Source: Acidobacteriota bacterium | Lineage (GTDB): Bacteria; Acidobacteriota; Blastocatellia; Pyrinomonadales; Pyrinomonadaceae | Direction of reading: 5' to 3' | DNA length: 13,097 bases | Assembly (NCBI GenBank): GCA_013140875.1 | Contig: JABFSB010000082.1 | Coordinates: forward strand, 1-13,097 | Shown: in pieces, positions 1 through 6,596 of the stretch | Position numbering within the stretch: position 1 is the stretch's first letter | How the letters are laid out: each line of letters begins with the position of its first letter | Notes under the pieces: generated by a model | What the model saw: only the letters and a program-made list of their open reading frames with translations | The model's database searches: none | What the model was told of the DNA's origin: nothing | Position numbers and translations under genes: made by a program

Positions 1-381
1 ATTTGGCGCCGGGGACCGGGAAGGCTTTTTTTAGGCTGAGCATTAGGACGCCGTCCGAGTCGATGAATGCGTCTTCGAATTCGAGAAGGCACGGAATGCG
101 TATTCCGAAATGTTTGCAAAAGCGGCCGGCGCTGACACGATAGAAATTTCGCGTACCGAACCGCGGAACCGGCACGCGTGCGGCATGTCCAGACTGCCCG
201 GCCGCAGCCCGATCGTCTTGTTCAATTCGTCGAAAAGCAGCTCAATCGCGGTGGGCCGCCCAAGCGCCTCGAACATCGCCCCATTAAAGCGAATGTCGCC
301 TTTTATACCGAGCGTAACGCGTTTGCGAAGCTTGCGTGTACGCATACTCGGCGCGTGAAATGTCGTCCATTGTTTAATCAT
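1..381 (-). pseudogene. Small conserved hypothetical protein, apparently frameshifted, 3' end beyond the window
   Basis: The gene starts at ATG 379-381 with a good ribosome site (GAGGAATT) just upstream. The first frame gives a basic N-terminus, then a segment with ALGRPTAIELLFDE and IGLRP, which I recall from a family of about 130-residue uncharacterised bacterial proteins. After about residue 72 this frame turns into unlikely sequence and stops at 43. The frame shifted by one base, open from about position 170 to the left edge, reads RNFYRVSAGRFCKHFGIRI and later DSDGVLMLSLKKAFPV, which is how such proteins normally continue. The two halves join if one base is restored near 163-165 in the GC-rich stretch. 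It is therefore either a pseudogene or a sequencing/assembly error. Function is unknown. The family identification is from memory and the reading of two frames is direct. Confidence 0.6.
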
Positions 382-456
382 AATTCCTCATCCATATCGT
401 CAAAACTATCAGGGCGGCTCGATCGGCAGCCTGACGATACAACAACGTATCATAGA

Positions 457-478
457 TGCAACGGCCGTTGCAAGTATA
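457..478 (-). promoter_or_regulatory. Putative -10 box plus 16-bp perfect palindrome upstream of the frameshifted gene
   Basis: TGCAACGGCCGTTGCA at 457-472 is a perfect 16-bp palindrome. On the minus strand it directly follows TATACT (473-478), so a start point about 7 bases later would fall inside the palindrome. That is the usual place for a repressor operator acting on the gene that starts at 381. A partial second copy, GGCCGTTTGC, lies at 484-493, and CTTTCGAAAG (497-506), a 10-bp palindrome, sits where a -35 box would be; no good -35 is visible. The rest of 382-673 shows no credible gene. Confidence 0.4.
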
Positions 479-609
479 AAAATGGCCGTTTGCGATCTTT
501 CGAAAGAAATTTACGGCAGATTGAGAGTTAAGCTTTCAAAATTAACGATATTAACGCCGCTACATGGTGATGCCGGAGCCATTCGACACGACGCTTTCAG
601 GGGCTTCGA

Positions 610-626
610 TGCGTCAGAATGACGCA
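610..626. repeat. Short hairpin downstream of the protease gene
   Basis: TGCGTCA-GAA-TGACGCA is a 7-bp perfect stem with a 3-base spacer, about 48 bases past the stop of the minus-strand protease gene. No T-run follows on either strand, so it is not a standard intrinsic terminator. It could be a weak 3' processing hairpin or a protein-binding site. Confidence 0.3.
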
Positions 627-673
627 AATTCAGCGGGAAAATGCGATATGACACGCCGCAAAGAAAGCCAAAT

Positions 674-2110
674 TTAGGGGTTTATCAGGACCAGCAGGCG
701 GTCGGCCCAGTCGGAGCGGGCGTTTTTTAGGATTTCGTATTGGACCTGGGCCATGGCGGTGTTGCCGAGTTTGACGTAGGAGCGGCCGAGGTTGTAGCGG
801 GCTTTTTCGAGGTCGGGGTTGTAGTTGACGGCGGTTGTGAACGCCTCGCTGGCGTCGTCGTACTTGCCGAGTTCGTAAAGCGATTCGCCGATGTAGTTAT
901 AGGTTTTGGCTTCGGGTTTGTAGATCTTGAGTCCTTCAAACGCAAGAAATGCGTCGTTCCAGCGTTTGAGCTTCATGTAGGCAAGGCCGAGCTTTTCCAT
1001 CGCTCCGGCGTGGCCGGGATTAATCGCGAGAGCACGTTTGTACGCAAGCGTCTCCTCGTCCGTGCGGTTGAGTTTTTCGAGGCTCAGGCCCAATCCATAC
1101 TGGGTGTCAGCCTTGGAATCGTCCAGCCTGATGGCCTGTCGATATGCCTCTGCGGCCGGACCGAACTGGCCGAGGGCGTAGCTCGACGCACCGATGTTGA
1201 CATAAGTCTCGGCCCATTCGGGACGCAGTTTCGCCGCCTGCTTCGAGGCCTTTAACGCCTCGGCATGACGTGCCAGGATGCCGTATGAAAATCCGGCCTG
1301 ATACCACGCTTCGGCGTAATTAGGGTCGGTCTCGGTCGCCTTCTCAAAATAAGGCAACGCCCGGGCAAAATCGTCCCGCGACAGCAATGCGACGCCCTGC
1401 GAATAAAGGCTTTCGGCTACTGCCCGTTTGTTCTTTTGGGTAACGGCGGAGAGCGACGAGACGGTCTGAAGCTCGGAAATTTTGAGCTGTAAAATGCGTT
1501 CGGCCGGGACCGCGAAATTAAGGCTCTGACCCTCAGCCGCCTGCAGCGTCGCAACGCCGATCACCTGGCCGTACATATTAACTACGGGCGAGCCGGACGA
1601 GCCGGGCGAGATCGGCGCCGTGATCTGGATGATCTTTCCATAGCCGGAAATCTCGCGGACCGCCGACACGATGCCGTTCGAAACCGAGCCCTCAAGGCCG
1701 AACGGATTGCCGACCACAACGATCGATTCGCCCTCTTGCGGAACGCTCTTTGAAATAGGAAGCGCGGCGGCCAGCGCCGGTGGAACATCGACCTGCAGCA
1801 TGGCCAGGTCGCCTTCACCATCGACCGCGATTACGCCTTTGACCGCGAACTTCTTGCCGTCGACGAGGTGCAGTTCGACACGACTGGACTTGTCGATCAC
1901 ATGCCGGTTGGTAATGACGCGGTCGGGCGCAATGAAAAACCCTGAGCCGCGCGAAAGCGAGTTGCCCCTACTGTCAAAGGTCTCGATGGCGACCGACGAA
2001 GGTTTGATCTTTTTAACGAGTTCGGGAAGAAAGTCCTGAGCGGCTGCGTTCAACGCCGAAAAGCCAGCAATGGCAAACGCAAAGGCGAGTTGGCGTACCG
2101 CAGTTTTCAT
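674..2110 (-). CDS. Exported trypsin-like (HtrA/S1C-type) serine protease with C-terminal TPR repeats
   Basis: This 478-residue protein begins with a signal peptide (residues 1 to about 25, ending NAAAQ), so it should act in the periplasm or outside the cell. A chymotrypsin-fold protease domain follows (about 28-210). The triad is readable: His70 in ITNRHVI, Asp101 in GEGDLAML, and Ser172 in PGSSGSPVVN. The GNPFGLEGSVSNGIVSA stretch is typical of DegP/HtrA proteases. Instead of the PDZ domain usual in that family, residues about 232-468 hold about seven tetratricopeptide repeats (such as AEAWYQAGFSYGILARHAEA), which normally bind protein partners. A role in protein quality control or regulated proteolysis is inferred; the substrate is unknown. 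The gene stands alone, has a clear promoter at 2140-2168, and carries an inverted repeat between promoter and start codon. Confidence 0.9.
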   Translation of the reverse strand: MKTAVRQLAFAFAIAGFSALNAAAQDFLPELVKKIKPSSVAIETFDSRGNSLSRGSGFFIAPDRVITNRHVIDKSSRVELHLVDGKKFAVKGVIAVDGEGDLAMLQVDVPPALAAALPISKSVPQEGESIVVVGNPFGLEGSVSNGIVSAVREISGYGKIIQITAPISPGSSGSPVVNMYGQVIGVATLQAAEGQSLNFAVPAERILQLKISELQTVSSLSAVTQKNKRAVAESLYSQGVALLSRDDFARALPYFEKATETDPNYAEAWYQAGFSYGILARHAEALKASKQAAKLRPEWAETYVNIGASSYALGQFGPAAEAYRQAIRLDDSKADTQYGLGLSLEKLNRTDEETLAYKRALAINPGHAGAMEKLGLAYMKLKRWNDAFLAFEGLKIYKPEAKTYNYIGESLYELGKYDDASEAFTTAVNYNPDLEKARYNLGRSYVKLGNTAMAQVQYEILKNARSDWADRLLVLINP

Positions 2111-2112
2111 AG

Positions 2113-2139
2113 TTCGGACGGAGACACTCTCCGTCCGAA
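2113..2139. promoter_or_regulatory. Perfect 11-bp inverted repeat at the protease promoter, probable operator
   Basis: TTCGGACGGAG (2113-2123) and CTCCGTCCGAA (2129-2139) are exact inverted repeats separated by ACACT. The element lies directly downstream of the TATACT -10 box and ends two bases before the start codon, covering the predicted transcription start (about 2133) and the whole short leader. Because transcription would begin inside one arm, the mRNA would hold only part of the stem. A dimeric DNA-binding repressor site is therefore a better reading than an RNA hairpin, though a hairpin hiding the ribosome site cannot be excluded. Confidence 0.6.
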
Positions 2140-2168
2140 AGTATAAGGGTTTTGGCGTTCTTTAACAA
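2140..2168 (-). promoter_or_regulatory. Sigma-70-type promoter of the protease gene
   Basis: Read on the minus strand, TTGTTA (2163-2168) and TATACT (2140-2145) are separated by exactly 17 bp, close to the sigma-70 consensus. The predicted start of transcription is near 2133, giving a leader of only about 20 bases before the ATG at 2110. No standard Shine-Dalgarno site is visible at the usual distance; the only GGAG lies in the inverted repeat about 15-20 bases from the ATG. Confidence 0.6.
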
Positions 2169-2212
2169 CAAAACTTCCGTTGCTGGTAGGAGAAAAAGTG
2201 GTCTATGCATTC

Positions 2213-2230
2213 CTCTCTCTCTCTCTCTCT
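2213..2230. repeat. (CT)9 dinucleotide repeat
   Basis: Nine uninterrupted CT units lie in the non-coding 2111-2326 interval, about 45 bases upstream of the -35 box of the protease gene. Such tracts can change length by slippage. It is outside any gene I accept, so an effect would have to be on transcription. The remainder of this interval shows no gene and no convincing terminator for the gene ending at 2327. Confidence 0.85.
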
Positions 2231-2326
2231 GCGAACCTGCCAAAAAATTTTCGTGCTCTCTGTCTGAAAAGATTTTTAAACGCAGAGGGCGGTGAGTCAG
2301 GACGCTGAGGCCGGAGATAGAGAACT

Positions 2327-3604
2327 TTATTTCACGATCCCGTTACCATCGAGAGCCGTGTAAACATCCGTCGAATAAAGTCCGAGCCATTTGTCTGAAT
2401 CGGGCGTCTGGAAGATCTGATCGTAGACACGCGAATTGAAGGATTCGAGATCGGCTTCCCCACGCTCGTTCATCCACTCATAAAGCTTCATATGATAGAG
2501 GAAATCATTACGGGTCGTATCAAGAGCAACGTATTTCTGGAGCTTGGCAAACATCGCGGCAAACTCGGCTTCGGACAAGCCCGTCTTCGCGGTTTGCCGA
2601 CGAATGAACGCGGTACTGTCGGCATCCAACGCTGGCGTGGGCGAGTAAAGAGACGCCAGTTTGTGCCAGTCGGAAAAATCGATCTGCGGCTCGAACCGGG
2701 CGAACTCGTCATAGACGCGGAGGATCGAGGTTTCATCCGTCACCATCATTTTCGACATGGCTCGCGGTGCCGCCAAGATCGCGATGGTCCCCGTTTTCGG
2801 TTCGGTCAAGGCCACGTTTGCGAGCGAAACCGCTTCGTCACGCTTTGCCTTGATACGGTCAAAGCTAAGTTTGCGGTAACGAAGCAACGCCGTCTCTTTT
2901 TCCCGATCAGTGCGTATGTCGATTGCATCGTTCACCAGCTTGGCTTGTTTGAGGTAGATCATGAACGCCTTTGGGCTATAAAGACCCGGCAAAGCTTCGA
3001 TCAAGCTTCCCTGGTCGTCGAGGATATAGTGAATGGAGTTGCCCGTGACCGTTCGTTCGATCTTGCGTCCGTCCCCGAAATCGATCGTGATACGCGGTGC
3101 AGGACGGACTGACTTCCAATGGAGAATGTAGTTGTCGCGAAGGTATTTCGATATCTCAGCGTTCGAATAAAGCAGCGACCGGAACAGACGGCTGTTGGCA
3201 CAGCTAAACTCTTCATTCAGATTTCCGAGAAGGCGAAGCGTAAGTATCGGTTTATCGGCTTTTTTGGAAGCAGCTTTGGCGGCTTCGAGGTCGGTGTACC
3301 AGAAAAGCTGCGAGGCATAAGCATCCTTTTGCATCGCAACCGTATCGATCGCGGCTGCTATCTTTCGCCATTTTTCGGTTTCCGCTCCGGTCGCTTTGAA
3401 GTCTTTGATATCAAACGCGTATGCCGCGAACAATCCATTCAGGCCTTCAGGTCCGAGTAGGCGAAGCTGGCGAATCGCCTCTGCGGCCGTTGCAGTATTG
3501 CCGTTAACGGCTTGATCGGACAGGCTGGCAATGTTCGCAGCGTGGATCGAACCCGAAAGGACAAAAGCGGTAACGAAAAAGGCGAGCGTGCGGGCAATTC
3601 TCAT
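2327..3604 (-). CDS. Exported thioredoxin-fold-like protein with a CXXS motif
   Basis: I place the start at ATG 3602-3604 because it follows AGAGGAAAG at good spacing and opens a signal peptide (residues 1-23, hydrophobic core TLAFFVTAFVLSG, ending HAA). An upstream ATG at 3682 would put 26 polar residues ahead of the signal and is unlikely. The 425-residue product has an N-terminal helical part, then a thioredoxin-like region (about 104-222) with KPILTLRLLG, SCANSRLFR and a DDQGSLIEALPGLYSPKAF stretch. Cys135 is the only cysteine in the mature protein and stands in C-A-N-S, so the second redox cysteine of a CXXC is a serine. The C-terminal 200 residues are helical and unrecognised. Function is unknown; a monothiol or non-catalytic envelope role is inferred. 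It is divergent from rpiB. Confidence 0.75.
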   Translation of the reverse strand: MRIARTLAFFVTAFVLSGSIHAANIASLSDQAVNGNTATAAEAIRQLRLLGPEGLNGLFAAYAFDIKDFKATGAETEKWRKIAAAIDTVAMQKDAYASQLFWYTDLEAAKAASKKADKPILTLRLLGNLNEEFSCANSRLFRSLLYSNAEISKYLRDNYILHWKSVRPAPRITIDFGDGRKIERTVTGNSIHYILDDQGSLIEALPGLYSPKAFMIYLKQAKLVNDAIDIRTDREKETALLRYRKLSFDRIKAKRDEAVSLANVALTEPKTGTIAILAAPRAMSKMMVTDETSILRVYDEFARFEPQIDFSDWHKLASLYSPTPALDADSTAFIRRQTAKTGLSEAEFAAMFAKLQKYVALDTTRNDFLYHMKLYEWMNERGEADLESFNSRVYDQIFQTPDSDKWLGLYSTDVYTALDGNGIVK

Positions 3605-3677
3605 GATCTTTCCTCTGTTGTGCATATTTGAACGGGTATGGGTTGGATAATTTGCACTTGAATTTGGTTGCACCGGC

Positions 3678-3719
3678 CGCAAATACGTATTTTCACGTTT
3701 TTTCCAAGTCGCAAATACG
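3678..3719. promoter_or_regulatory. Direct repeats and AT-rich palindrome in the rpiB divergent region
   Basis: CGCAAATACG occurs twice, at 3678-3687 and 3710-3719, with starts 32 bp apart (about three helical turns). The first copy merges into AAATACGTATTT (3681-3692), a perfect 12-bp palindrome. The placement between two divergent genes suggests a regulator-binding region. A possible -10 for rpiB (TAGAAT, 3722-3727) follows right after the second copy, but no good -35 is visible. Confidence 0.4.
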
Positions 3720-3743
3720 GATAGAATTTCCTTAAAGGTATAT

Positions 3744-4193
3744 ATGTCGAAAAGAATTGCTCTTGCAGCCGATCACGCGGGTTTCGAGGAAAAAGAAAAG
3801 CTTAAATCGGCCTTGACTGAGTTGGGTGTCGACTTTGTCGATATGGGCACGACGTCGAGTCAGTCCGTCGATTATCCGGACTTTGCGTTGAAGGTTGGTC
3901 ATGCCGTCGCCAACGGCGAATTCGATCAGGGCGTGCTCGTATGCGGATCGGGAACCGGTATGGCGATAGCGGCCAACAAGGTTCACGGTGTTCGCGCCGC
4001 GGTCGCGTGGAGCCCAGACATCGCCCGACTCGCCCGCGAGCATAACAACGCGAACGTCTTGTCGCTGCCGGCACGCTTTATCGGCGACGATCAGGCAAAA
4101 GAGATCCTGAAAGCCTGGTTTGCCGCCGATTTTGAAGGCGGCCGTCATGAGCGCCGCGTTGAAAAGATCGTTGAAGCTGAGAACGAAGGCTAG
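3744..4193 (+). CDS. rpiB: Ribose-5-phosphate isomerase B (RpiB/LacA family)
   Basis: The 149-residue product is full length for the family. It interconverts ribose 5-phosphate and ribulose 5-phosphate in the cytoplasmic pentose phosphate pathway. The N-terminus IALAADHAGFEEKEKLK is the family signature with Asp10-His11; Cys67 in VCGSGTGMAIAANK is the expected catalytic cysteine with the phosphate/anion-stabilising glycine-rich loop after it. His100 in AREHNNANVL and the GGRHERRV tail (His135, Arg138) match phosphate-binding positions. The start ATG is preceded by AAAGG at 5 bases. The next gene begins 6 bases after the stop, so the two are very likely co-transcribed. RpiB versus a LacAB subunit cannot be fully separated by eye, but RpiB is far more likely for a single gene. 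Confidence 0.95.
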   Translation: MSKRIALAADHAGFEEKEKLKSALTELGVDFVDMGTTSSQSVDYPDFALKVGHAVANGEFDQGVLVCGSGTGMAIAANKVHGVRAAVAWSPDIARLAREHNNANVLSLPARFIGDDQAKEILKAWFAADFEGGRHERRVEKIVEAENEG

Positions 4194-4199
4194 AAAAAC

Positions 4200-4616
4200 G
4201 TGAATATCGAAGACATCGGCCGAAACCTGCCCGCTCTAGTGACTGCGCTATTCGTCAGCGTACTTTTCGTCCAGTCGGGGCTCGATAAGTTCTTTGATTG
4301 GCGCGGTAATCTTGAATGGCTTAACGGCCATTTTTCCAAAACCTTTCTTGCTCCGTTGGTGCCGGTCTTGCTTGCCACGATCACGGCAATGGAACTTTCG
4401 GCCGGATTGCTGGCCGCGGTCGGTGTCGTCTATCTGCTTTTCACTTCTTCTACCCTGATCATCTTTTGGTCGACGGTCCTCGCGGCCCTCGCTTTGCTTG
4501 CGCTTTTCTTTGGGCAGCGGATCGCGAAAGACTATCCCGGAGCGGCGGTCATCGTGCCGTATTTCATCCTTGTCGGCTTGCTGATGTACGTCACGAACCC
4601 GTTCGCAAGGCCATAA
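4200..4616 (+). CDS. DoxX-like small integral membrane protein
   Basis: This 138-residue protein starts at GTG 4200, six bases after rpiB stops; the GAAGG at the end of rpiB can serve as its ribosome site. Four hydrophobic segments are visible: about 11-27, 49-82 (long enough for one or two spans), 84-103 and 113-131. The pattern of a first helix followed by QSGLDKFFDW resembles the F-x-x-x-G-xx-K-xxD motif of the DoxX/MauE-like family. Such proteins are often linked to redox or thiol chemistry in the membrane, but the exact function is unknown. Linkage with rpiB has no evident functional logic and may just reflect an operon. Confidence 0.75.
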   Translation: MNIEDIGRNLPALVTALFVSVLFVQSGLDKFFDWRGNLEWLNGHFSKTFLAPLVPVLLATITAMELSAGLLAAVGVVYLLFTSSTLIIFWSTVLAALALLALFFGQRIAKDYPGAAVIVPYFILVGLLMYVTNPFARP

Positions 4617-4643
4617 AAAGTTTGAAGATGATTGCCCCTCCAG

Positions 4644-5300
4644 TCATTTTAGGGCCTTTCGGAGAAACTCGATCAGCGGAAACGATGCCTTGAAACTGTC
4701 GGCCAGTGTCTTTGCATAATCCGCCGAAAGCGCATCTTTTTCCTTGAACTCTTCACCCACCGTAAACGATTTTAGCTTGAGATATTCGACCGCTTCATGG
4801 TCGGCGGCAAAACCTTTTGGCGGCCGGCTGAGCCGGTCACCGTGTAGAGGGCCGAAGCGGTCAGCGAACTTCTTGGCTTCAACGATCTTGCGAAACTCTT
4901 TGGTGTTTGCGGCAACCGCGTTGCGTATCTTTAACAGCTCGGTCGAATCGGGCATGTGCTTCCCGGCTGCCGAAAACAGCATTCCCGGCTGGACGTGAAA
5001 ATAATAACCCGGTGCCATGGCCTTTCGACCTCCCGCGGCTATGAACGCGCCGAGATTTGTTTTGTACGGGCTTTTGTCCTTAGCAAATCTAACGTCCCGA
5101 TATATTCGAAAAACGCACGACTTCGGGTCGAGCCCCGCAACTGCCGGATCGAATTTCGCGATCTTGCCGATCAACAGATCCGTCAGTGCGATGATGTTGT
5201 TATTCGCATCTTCGAAAAGTTTTTTGTTAGCCGTGAACCATTCGCGGTTGTTGTTTTTCTCAAGCTTTCTGAGAAAATCGAGAGTTTCTTTTGCGAGCAT
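4644..5300 (-). CDS. DUF2461 family protein (TIGR02453-like)
   Basis: The recognisable protein starts at ATG 5298-5300 (MLAKETLDFLRKLEKNNNRE) and has 218 residues, the usual size of this family. Signature stretches are NREWFTANK near the N-terminus, FRIYRDVRFAKDKSPYKTN (about 63-82), and the PGYYFHVQPG and GKHMPDS segments that follow. The open frame extends 99 codons further upstream, but that part runs antisense through the zinc-finger gene and has no family resemblance, so I exclude it. No clear Shine-Dalgarno site precedes the chosen ATG; the choice rests on homology. The family is widespread in bacteria and fungi and has no settled function. The gene converges on the DoxX-like gene with 27 bp between stops, and no strong terminator is visible there. 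Confidence 0.88.
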   Translation of the reverse strand: MLAKETLDFLRKLEKNNNREWFTANKKLFEDANNNIIALTDLLIGKIAKFDPAVAGLDPKSCVFRIYRDVRFAKDKSPYKTNLGAFIAAGGRKAMAPGYYFHVQPGMLFSAAGKHMPDSTELLKIRNAVAANTKEFRKIVEAKKFADRFGPLHGDRLSRPPKGFAADHEAVEYLKLKSFTVGEEFKEKDALSADYAKTLADSFKASFPLIEFLRKALK

Positions 5301-5345
5301 GACAGCTATGCTATCACACGTGAAAATAGGCTGACTCGATTCGTG

Positions 5346-5375
5346 TTGGCGCCGCCCCGTTCGGAAATGTAAAAT
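5346..5375 (+). promoter_or_regulatory. Putative promoter of the zinc-finger gene cluster
   Basis: TTGGCG (5346-5351) and TAAAAT (5370-5375) are 18 bp apart, a reasonable sigma-70 pair. It is followed by GAGGTG (5387-5392) as ribosome site for the ATG at 5401. It lies in the 100-bp divergent gap between the DUF2461 gene and the plus-strand cluster, so it could drive all genes up to 8008. Confidence 0.4.
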
Positions 5376-5400
5376 TGCAGAATAGCGAGGTGATAAATAA

Positions 5401-5676
5401 ATGAACGGGTGTAAACACCTTGATGAGATCAGGTCCGTAACGCCGAGTGCCCACGGCTGCGAAGAGTGTTTGAAAACAGGCAGCGAATGGGTACACCTTC
5501 GCTTGTGTGAGATCTGCGGACACGTCGGCTGCTGCGACAGTTCACCGAACACGCACGCGACCAAACATTTCGAGGCAACGGACCATTCGATAGTCAAATC
5601 GTTCGAACCCGGTGAGGATTGGGGCTATTGCTATTCGGACGACATGTTTTACGAACGGCTTCCTGAAGCAAAATAA
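5401..5676 (+). CDS. UBP-type zinc finger protein
   Basis: The 91-residue product is essentially one ZnF-UBP domain, the fold that in eukaryotic deubiquitinases binds the free C-terminus of ubiquitin. Candidate zinc ligands appear in the expected order: Cys4/His6, Cys20/Cys23, Cys36/Cys39, Cys44, His52/His56 and His62. Trp30, Arg34 and the aromatic pair in WGYCYSDD (Tyr76, Tyr78) resemble positions that contact the ubiquitin tail in the eukaryotic domain. Stand-alone bacterial members are common and their ligand is not known to me. A GAGGTG ribosome site precedes the ATG. The next gene follows after 25 bp on the same strand, which suggests joint transcription. Confidence 0.88.
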   Translation: MNGCKHLDEIRSVTPSAHGCEECLKTGSEWVHLRLCEICGHVGCCDSSPNTHATKHFEATDHSIVKSFEPGEDWGYCYSDDMFYERLPEAK

Positions 5677-5701
5677 TCAAGGGTAGGGGTAAAAAATTAG
5701 G

Positions 5702-6580
5702 ATGCGAAATCGAGGGCAAATATTGCTGCAAACGACTATCCCGTATACCGAGGACGACTGGCACATCGGCCGCTTTTCGCTGCTCACCGATCATTTGCGG
5801 TCCTTAACTGACGAGAACGGCGAACCCATGTATAACGTGACGACGCGAAACCGGGAAGAAAACTCTGATGGGATCGATCCGCTATTGAGCAGGTTGGACG
5901 AATCGGATTTCGGCCAACTATGGCTTTTCGCACTCGATCTTGGCGAAGGTCTGACATCAGACGATTGTGCCGGGATCACGCGGTTCCGAAAACGCGGCGG
6001 CGGTATCCTGTCCGCGCGCGACCACAATGACATGGGCTCGTCGCTCTGCACGCTTGGCGGCATCGGGGCGGCCCACTACTTCCATTCTAAGCAGCAAGAC
6101 CCTGACGAGTCGCGTAACGCTCGGGACGACCAGGACACGAAGACGATCGACTGGCCGAATTATCATTCCGGTTCGAACGGTGATTATCAAAAAATCCAAG
6201 CCGCCGATCACCCGCTGCTTCGACGCTCGGATGGTTCGTTGATCGAATACTTCCCTGCCCATCCGCATGAAGGCGGCGTCGGGGCTCCGGACGGCGATTC
6301 CGCCGCTGCAGTTGTCGCAACCGGAATGAGTCAGGTAACGAATCGTACGTTCAACCTTATCGTCGCCTTCGAGAACAGTATCGACAAACATGGCAACCAT
6401 TGCGGCCGGGCCATCGCCGAATCGAGCTTTCATCACCTGGTCGATTACAATTGGGACCTCGACATGGGCTGCCCTACATTCTTAGAGGAACCGCCAGGCG
6501 GCGGCATCAAACGCGAGCCCGAAAAACTCGACGACGTAAAGCATTATGTGGCTAACGCGGCCGCGTGGCTTTCGAAATAA
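5702..6580 (+). CDS. ThuA-like / class I glutamine amidotransferase-like hypothetical protein
   Basis: This is a 292-residue cytoplasmic protein without signal peptide or membrane segments. I do not recognise a named enzyme. The layout resembles ThuA/GATase-1-like proteins: an N-terminal strand (QILLQTTIPY), a central ALDLGEGLTSDDCAGITRFRKRGGGILSARDHND segment in two parts (about 77-110), DHPLLR (169-174), and a C-terminal GRAIAESSFHHLVDYNWD region (about 235-252) like the GRVVVDS-HH element of that group. No GxCxG nucleophile elbow is present, so glutaminase activity is unlikely; Arg106-Asp107-His108 sits near where it would be. The protein is histidine-rich. It is preceded by TAGGGG about 11 bases before the ATG, follows the zinc-finger gene by 25 bp, and is followed by brnT after 16 bp. 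Confidence 0.65.
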   Translation: MRNRGQILLQTTIPYTEDDWHIGRFSLLTDHLRSLTDENGEPMYNVTTRNREENSDGIDPLLSRLDESDFGQLWLFALDLGEGLTSDDCAGITRFRKRGGGILSARDHNDMGSSLCTLGGIGAAHYFHSKQQDPDESRNARDDQDTKTIDWPNYHSGSNGDYQKIQAADHPLLRRSDGSLIEYFPAHPHEGGVGAPDGDSAAAVVATGMSQVTNRTFNLIVAFENSIDKHGNHCGRAIAESSFHHLVDYNWDLDMGCPTFLEEPPGGGIKREPEKLDDVKHYVANAAAWLSK

Positions 6581-6596
6581 GTTCTTTTTTATCGAA

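Noticed and set aside
178..531. Plus-strand open frame across the left intergenic region
   Set aside because: Overlaps the conserved minus-strand gene and the palindromes, with no recognisable motif.
610..626. Hairpin as an intrinsic terminator of the protease gene
   Set aside because: No T-run follows on the relevant strand; kept only as a repeat.
740..1255. Plus-strand open frame opposite the TPR part of the protease
   Set aside because: Repetitive Val/Gly-rich sequence mirrors the TPR codons; no ribosome site or domain.
2013..2243. Minus-strand open frame through the protease promoter and CT tract
   Set aside because: It covers the promoter and start of a well-supported gene in another frame and begins in the repeat region.
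3605..3680. Promoter for the thioredoxin-like gene
   Set aside because: Several weak boxes but no pair with acceptable spacing.
5301..5597. Ninety-nine extra codons upstream of the DUF2461 gene
   Set aside because: They run antisense through the zinc-finger gene, show no family resemblance, and the family start is at 5300.
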